From: Cymbidium sinense
Lineage: Eukaryota > Streptophyta > Magnoliopsida > Asparagales > Orchidaceae
Assembly: GCA_021442155.1 (NCBI GenBank)
Contig: CM038221.1
Span: 28,425,906-28,489,905, forward strand
Reading direction: 5' to 3'
DNA: 64,000 nt
Below the pieces are notes generated by a model, which searched no databases, had not been told where the DNA came from, and worked only from the letters and a program-made list of their open reading frames with translations. Below, one piece after another: positions 59,340-64,000 of this stretch (position 1 is the stretch's first letter; every line of letters starts with the position of its first letter). A program made the position numbers and the translations under genes.

Positions 59340-60190
59340 TGACTCTTGTTGACCCATTTAGGTCAAAATGGGTCAACTTGGGTCAAGTTGACCAATAGAT
59401 CAAATTGGGTCAAACCAGGAGTGGAGTCAAATTCATATGACCATTTGAAATGTTTTGATGCCTTTGGTTTGGTTCAATTTGGTATAGATTAGGTTTTGGC
59501 TCATATGACTCATTTAGGTCAAATGTGTCAAGTTGATCTATTTGACCCATTTGACCTATTTAGGTTAGGTCAAGGGTAGGTTTAGGTTTAGTTGGTCATA
59601 TGGAGTAGATTAGTATCTTTGTTTCCAATCAATTTGAGTTAGGTTCAATTTTGGCTCAACATGACCCCTTTAGTCATGTTGTCAATCAAAGGTCTAGTTG
59701 GCCAATTGAGGCTTTGGTCAAGTCCCACAAGTGATTTGGAATGGACTTGACCCATTAGTTCCAATCAATTTGGCTTAGATCAAGTTTTGACACATTTTGA
59801 CCCTTTAGGTCAAAATGGGTCAACTTGGGTCAAGTGGGCAAATGGGCTAGGTTAGGCTCAAAGGTTGACTTATTCAAGTTCAAACATAGGTCATGAGTGA
59901 ACTTGGATCAATGATTTCAATCAATTTGGCCTATGGTAGATTTTGGCTATGCTAGGTTTCATTTTTGGTTAAGTGTTGACTTGGTCAACCCTTAGGTTTG
60001 ACTTGGTTTGACCCAATTTGATTGATTGATCATCCCATGATGTTGATCATGATAGAGGGATATATGAGTTTGGTTCCAATTTGGTTAGGATCAAAAGTTG
60101 GCTCATAAGTACTTTATGTCACTTTGGGTCAAGTCCTAAGTGTTAAATTGGTCAAAACTTGATTTGAAGTTGATTGATCTTGTATATCTT
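59340..60190 (+). repeat. GGTCAA/TTGACC-dense degenerate repeat
   Basis: By eye I counted about 29 occurrences of GTCAA or TTGAC in about 850 bp, many as GGGTCAA or TTGACCC. Composition is strand-skewed towards G and T. Likely a degenerate short tandem repeat (ttgggtcaa, tttaggtcaaaa). TTGAC is also the core of the plant W box bound by WRKY factors. Confidence 0.6.
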
Positions 60191-60379
60191 ATGAAAAATA
60201 TAAATCCATTTACAAGTGGTTTGAAGTCAAATAGATTTTGATCCATTTGAAAATCTCATATTCAAAGGAAGAAATATGAAGGAGTTTTGGATTTGATTTT
60301 TGATTTGGGTTTTGATTGAAGGATAGCTCATGATTGTAGGATTGATTGAATCATGAGAAAAAAATCAAGGATTTAGCTT

Positions 60380-61200
60380 GATTTGAATTGATTTTGGCTA
60401 AGTTCAAGATTTTGGCTTGAAATACTTAGATTTGATTTGAGTTTAATATTTGAAGTGGTTTTGATTGTTTGAATTTATATTTCATTTATACATGTGATTA
60501 TAAATGAGGATATAAATTGATCATGAGAAAATTTCAAGAATTTGAAAGAGTTTAATTATGATTTGAAGTTAAATCCATTAAAGGGAATTTTAAGGATTTA
60601 ATTGAATTTTTAATTTGAAATTTAATTTTTTGACTTGGATTTGATTGATGTATATTTATATTTCATTTATATATGAGAATATAAATTGATTTTGAGAAAA
60701 TCCCATGAGTTTGAAGTGGTTTGATCAAAGTTTAGGTTAAATCCATTAATGAAAAATTAAGGGATTTAAGGGAATTTCAAGCATTTTAAATTTGGAATTT
60801 AATTTTTGGGATTAATTGAATTGAGTTATATTTATATTTCATTTATATATGAGAATATAAATGAGGATATAAATTGATTTTGAGAAAATTCCAAAGATTT
60901 GAATAGGTTTGATCAAGATTTGGAGTTAATTTTGGCTAAGTCCTTTAATGGAAAGTTAAATGAATTTAGGAAAATTTTTATGAATTGTTTTGGAATTTTG
61001 AATTTGATTTGATGGATTTGAATTTATATTTCATTTATATTGTAAATATAAATGAGAATATAAATGGATCATGAGAAAATCTCAAAAATAAGTTTGAATC
61101 ATGATTTTGTCTAAGTCCTTAAGAAAGGGTTAAGGACTTAAGAAATTTTTACTTAGGAATTTTGATGAATTTTGATCATAGGTTTTAATCATGAATTTCA
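60380..61200 (+). repeat. Tandem repeat, about four units of 176-192 bp
   Basis: The block tatatttcatttata recurs at about 60480, 60661, 60837 and 61029. Each is followed by gagaatataaatgag or gattataaatgag, then attgatttgagaaaatt-type DNA (…tgagaaaat…), a gtttgat or atttgaag stretch and 'aaatccattaa-g'. Within a unit TTTATATTTCATTTATA can pair with TATAAATGAGGATATAAA, so each carries a hairpin. Unit size is near that of a nucleosome repeat. Confidence 0.75.
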
Positions 61201-61499
61201 ATCATGGAATAGACTCATGGAATTGAATCATGGAATTTATTTGAGTTTGAGAAAATCAAATAGAATTGATTTGAAGTTTGACTTGAAAGAAGGAGAGGAG
61301 GAAAGGTTTTAGCTAAAGGGTAGGAGATTTTTCCTAACACTCCAAAGGCATGACCTATTCCTATGGCTAACTCTTCTAAGTCCTCTTAGAGGTGTCCACC
61401 TAATCACTAATGTCTTAAGACTAAACTCTTAAGTCTAAGAGAATCCTAAGTCTAAGATGGAGGTGTTGAGAACTCATTCTAAAATGAGGTCAACAATAT

Positions 61500-62158
61500 T
61501 CTCATGCCAATAAGGATGTACTGTCCTTGTCCGGTTCCAATAATGGCCCATATATAATCATGATCAATCCTCAAACAAGTGATTTGGCCTTTCAATGACC
61601 ATACTTTATTATGGTCATGATTGTAGCCCGTATGTTCCTCAATGACTCTATCCCTTGAGGTGTGAAATAGAGTGCACTTGGTAGAGCAAAAAGTCCTCTG
61701 TTTGTTAAGGTGAACTTAAATTTGTCTCGTTGGATAAACACCACCCCAAGTCTATATAGTCTTCTTGAACGATACAACTCATAATTGCTAACAATAATCC
61801 TTCGGGGAACTACCTCCTTAATTAAGTAACAGACCACGATAGTAATGACAACCATGATCTTGATGCGCACCATCATTCCCCAAATTATCTGCTTAAGTTA
61901 AGAATGATAAATTTCATAAATATTTTAACTCATTTGTTGCTACTATGCTAAAAGTGACCCACCAACTAGCCTTAATCAAAATTCTCTCAAGATTAGAGTA
62001 ATTTATAGATATAGAAACCTAAAACTAGATCTAAAGTTCTCACAAAATGATAGCAAAATCCAAAGTGTTTTATCTACATATTTCATATGCCTTTTGAAAA
62101 TTGTTGACATTAATCAAATTCTCTTCATCGAAGTTGAATGTGAGTTTTCAAAGCTACA
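61500..62158 (+). repeat. Solo-LTR family, copy 7 (3' fragment)
   Basis: Matches the last ~650 bp of the family: tctcatgccaataaggatgt, gattgtagcccgtatgttcc, aaaaagtcctctgtttgtt, ttaatcaaaattctctcaagatt, and the end 'gagttttcaaagctaca' (family TTTTCGGAGCCCACA). The 94-codon - strand frame in it is incidental. Confidence 0.65.
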
Positions 62159-64000
62159 AACTAATGAGTGAAATGTTCAACCATTCATGAGAGAACACTC
62201 TTGATTAAAGGGATTGCTTTGGCTCACATTTGGGTCAAATTTAACATTTTGGTTAGGTTTGATTAAGATCTAATAGTTTCATCTTTCCAAATATACCAGC
62301 ATGCATAGTATACGTACATCAGAGGGATATAAGCTATAACATCCAAGGAGCTTGATGTGCAACCATGGGTTGTCTTCTTTCTGATATCTTGAGTAGGTGG
62401 TAATATATTTGCATCAAACAAGAGCTCAAAGGCATGACATGATTATCAAGTATCGATGACTTTCGCTTGACTCAAAGAAACATGTCTAAGACATGCTTAA
62501 GGTTTAATTGGTGGGTCCCATTTAATATGGGATTGTTAACAAGGGAACTAACTTGAATTTAATATCGGATGATGCTTACAACTATTGAATGCTGAGTTTC
62601 CTGGCAATGTGTTGATCCGAATTGATCAAGATGAGGCTTATATATATTGAAAGGCTTATAAGTAAGACTATAATCTTGAGAGGGAGGAAAACTTAGTGAT
62701 AAGTCTCATAGCCTTATCCTATAGGTAAGGTGGCTTGTTGAGTTAATTTGATGGGCTTGGTAGTTTTGTGTTCGCTCACTAATTAGGATGAGGCTTATGA
62801 GTTTTAAAAGGCTCAAGTAGAAAGCTTATTTTGATTTTTCTTTTTAACTTTGATAGCAGTATTATTGTTTATTACTTAGTTTGTTAGAGAGGCCTAATAG
62901 ATTGAGGTATATGACCTAGTTTAAGGTGATATGGTGTAAGTCTTGTTATTCTGAATGTAGAATGATCTGCAAGGAGAGTTCTGTAATCTCTTGCTTTGAG
63001 AAGAATGGAGTTGCATATTATTGACTCAGTAGGACCCTTAAATTGACTTGGAATTGATATGGTTAGACTCAAGTTCTTACCTTATCTGATTGAACAATTA
63101 GGTCAACATAATGTGTATTTGAATTGAAGTTTAAGGAGTGTTGGTATGCTTTGAATATATCGATGCTTTTGTCATAGACATCGACACTTCGACATGACTG
63201 AAAGTTGTTATATGACTTTTTTCAAACATTTAGTATAATGATAAGAATGCCTTGACATATTAGCATACTTTTCAAAGTTAAAATTTATAAAGCATTTGTG
63301 CATTTTATGAAATACACAAGTTGAGTTGATATATGGTTGACAATAAAATTTTTAACGTAAAATTTTATCATTAATACACTATAGATGGGATGGCTCTTGT
63401 GAGCTTATATGAATTTATTACTCTCATTATTTAAATTATACGACTTATTCAACTTTGAAAAGCATTCTTGGTAAATGAGTTGCAGATCTATGCTTATCAT
63501 GCGAGTGTTTAGTACATCCAATATATTTGTCATCTTGTATTGCATTGGTTAGATTTTTATCTACTTTCTCATTCCAAAATTTAAATGCAATTCTGATTTT
63601 CATTTTTTATTTATGTTTTTATCATTACTCTTATTAAACTTTTCTGTCTCATAGAGGTAGTAACTCTGATCCTGATGATGAAACTTAGTTATCTCTAGTA
63701 ACCAGAATGGCACCCTATGCATAATGGTAGCATTATAGTCACTTAGTGATTTCATTTGCCTCTTTACAAAGATAGCCCTAAACTATCATTGAGTTTCAAC
63801 TTGGTGCAATTGCTTATGAGAAGGGCATAGCTCCATATATCTAGATCAAAGATTAACAGAGAGAGAAGACTTAGGAGAGGCCTTGAAAGACTAATGATAA
63901 AAGTATGATCTTTAAAGCCCGATTAGACAGAAGATCAGTGATGAGGGTTCTCTGATTTATTCAGACTAAATATTGTCATCTCTTTAGTAATTCAATTTAT
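62159..64000 (+). other. No recognised feature
   Basis: Ordinary AT-rich plant DNA. I searched for the missing UBC-domain exons of the E2 gene (FVRVYE, GTPYHDG and the HPN/active-site Cys region) and saw none. Confidence 0.4.

Noticed and set aside
41000..64000. Remaining E2 core exons
   Set aside because: I looked for sequences encoding FVRVYE, GTPYHDG, the HPN-type motif and the active-site Cys region and saw none. A translated search would be decisive.

Overview
This is nuclear DNA from a flowering plant with a large, repeat-rich genome. Evidence: plant-type GT-AG exons of a ubiquitin-conjugating enzyme gene, two chromodomain-type Ty3/gypsy retrotransposons primed by initiator tRNA-Met, an RTE-type LINE tail, SINE-like pol III boxes, and very long AT-rich introns. 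I cannot place the species.

The only host gene I can support is on the + strand and resembles the plant PFU-type E2 proteins (annotated elsewhere as 'putative ubiquitin-conjugating enzyme E2 38/25/26-like'). Six exons can be traced: 2356-2387, 2456-2567, 21234-21365, 21453-21771, 40699-40833 and 40912-40978. The catalytic UBC-fold exons are not in the window, so the last intron is at least 23 kb or the gene is truncated. Two earlier introns are about 18.7 and 18.9 kb. Exon 4 (acidic/low-complexity linker) carries a frame offset and four stops in the homologous frame, yet exons 3 and 5 are both phase 0, so skipping exon 4 would keep the frame.

Intron 2 (2568-21233) holds three complete solo-LTR-like elements of one family, each with TG...CA ends and a 5-bp target duplication: 3395-7241 (-), 7495-11020 (+) and 15024-19107 (+). 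Partial relatives lie at 42379-44700, 47080-50318, 50319-53325, 53333-53990 and 61500-62158. These elements are about 2.9-4.1 kb, have a TATA box and AAACCCTAA-like leader only about 540 bp from their start, and several carry an array of short hairpins whose stem sequences differ between copies while pairing and the TTTCTT loop are kept. That hairpin array is the most interesting unexplained structure here. A 592-bp foldback element with a 9-bp target duplication is nested in the second copy, and a 5'-truncated RTE LINE lies at about 19228-19880.

Intron 4 (21772-40698) holds two decayed chromovirus-type Ty3/gypsy elements on the - strand, 19 bp apart between their target duplications: 23505-30956 (TSD GTTTA, LTRs of 266 and 2517 bp) and 30986-38707 (TSD TGTCA).

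From 40979 on there is no recognisable gene. The stretch contains more partial copies of the solo-LTR family, microsatellites, CT-rich leader-like DNA, a GGTCAA/TTGACC-dense block (59340-60190) and a tandem repeat of about 180 bp (60380-61200). Coordinates of decayed repeats without target duplications are approximate.
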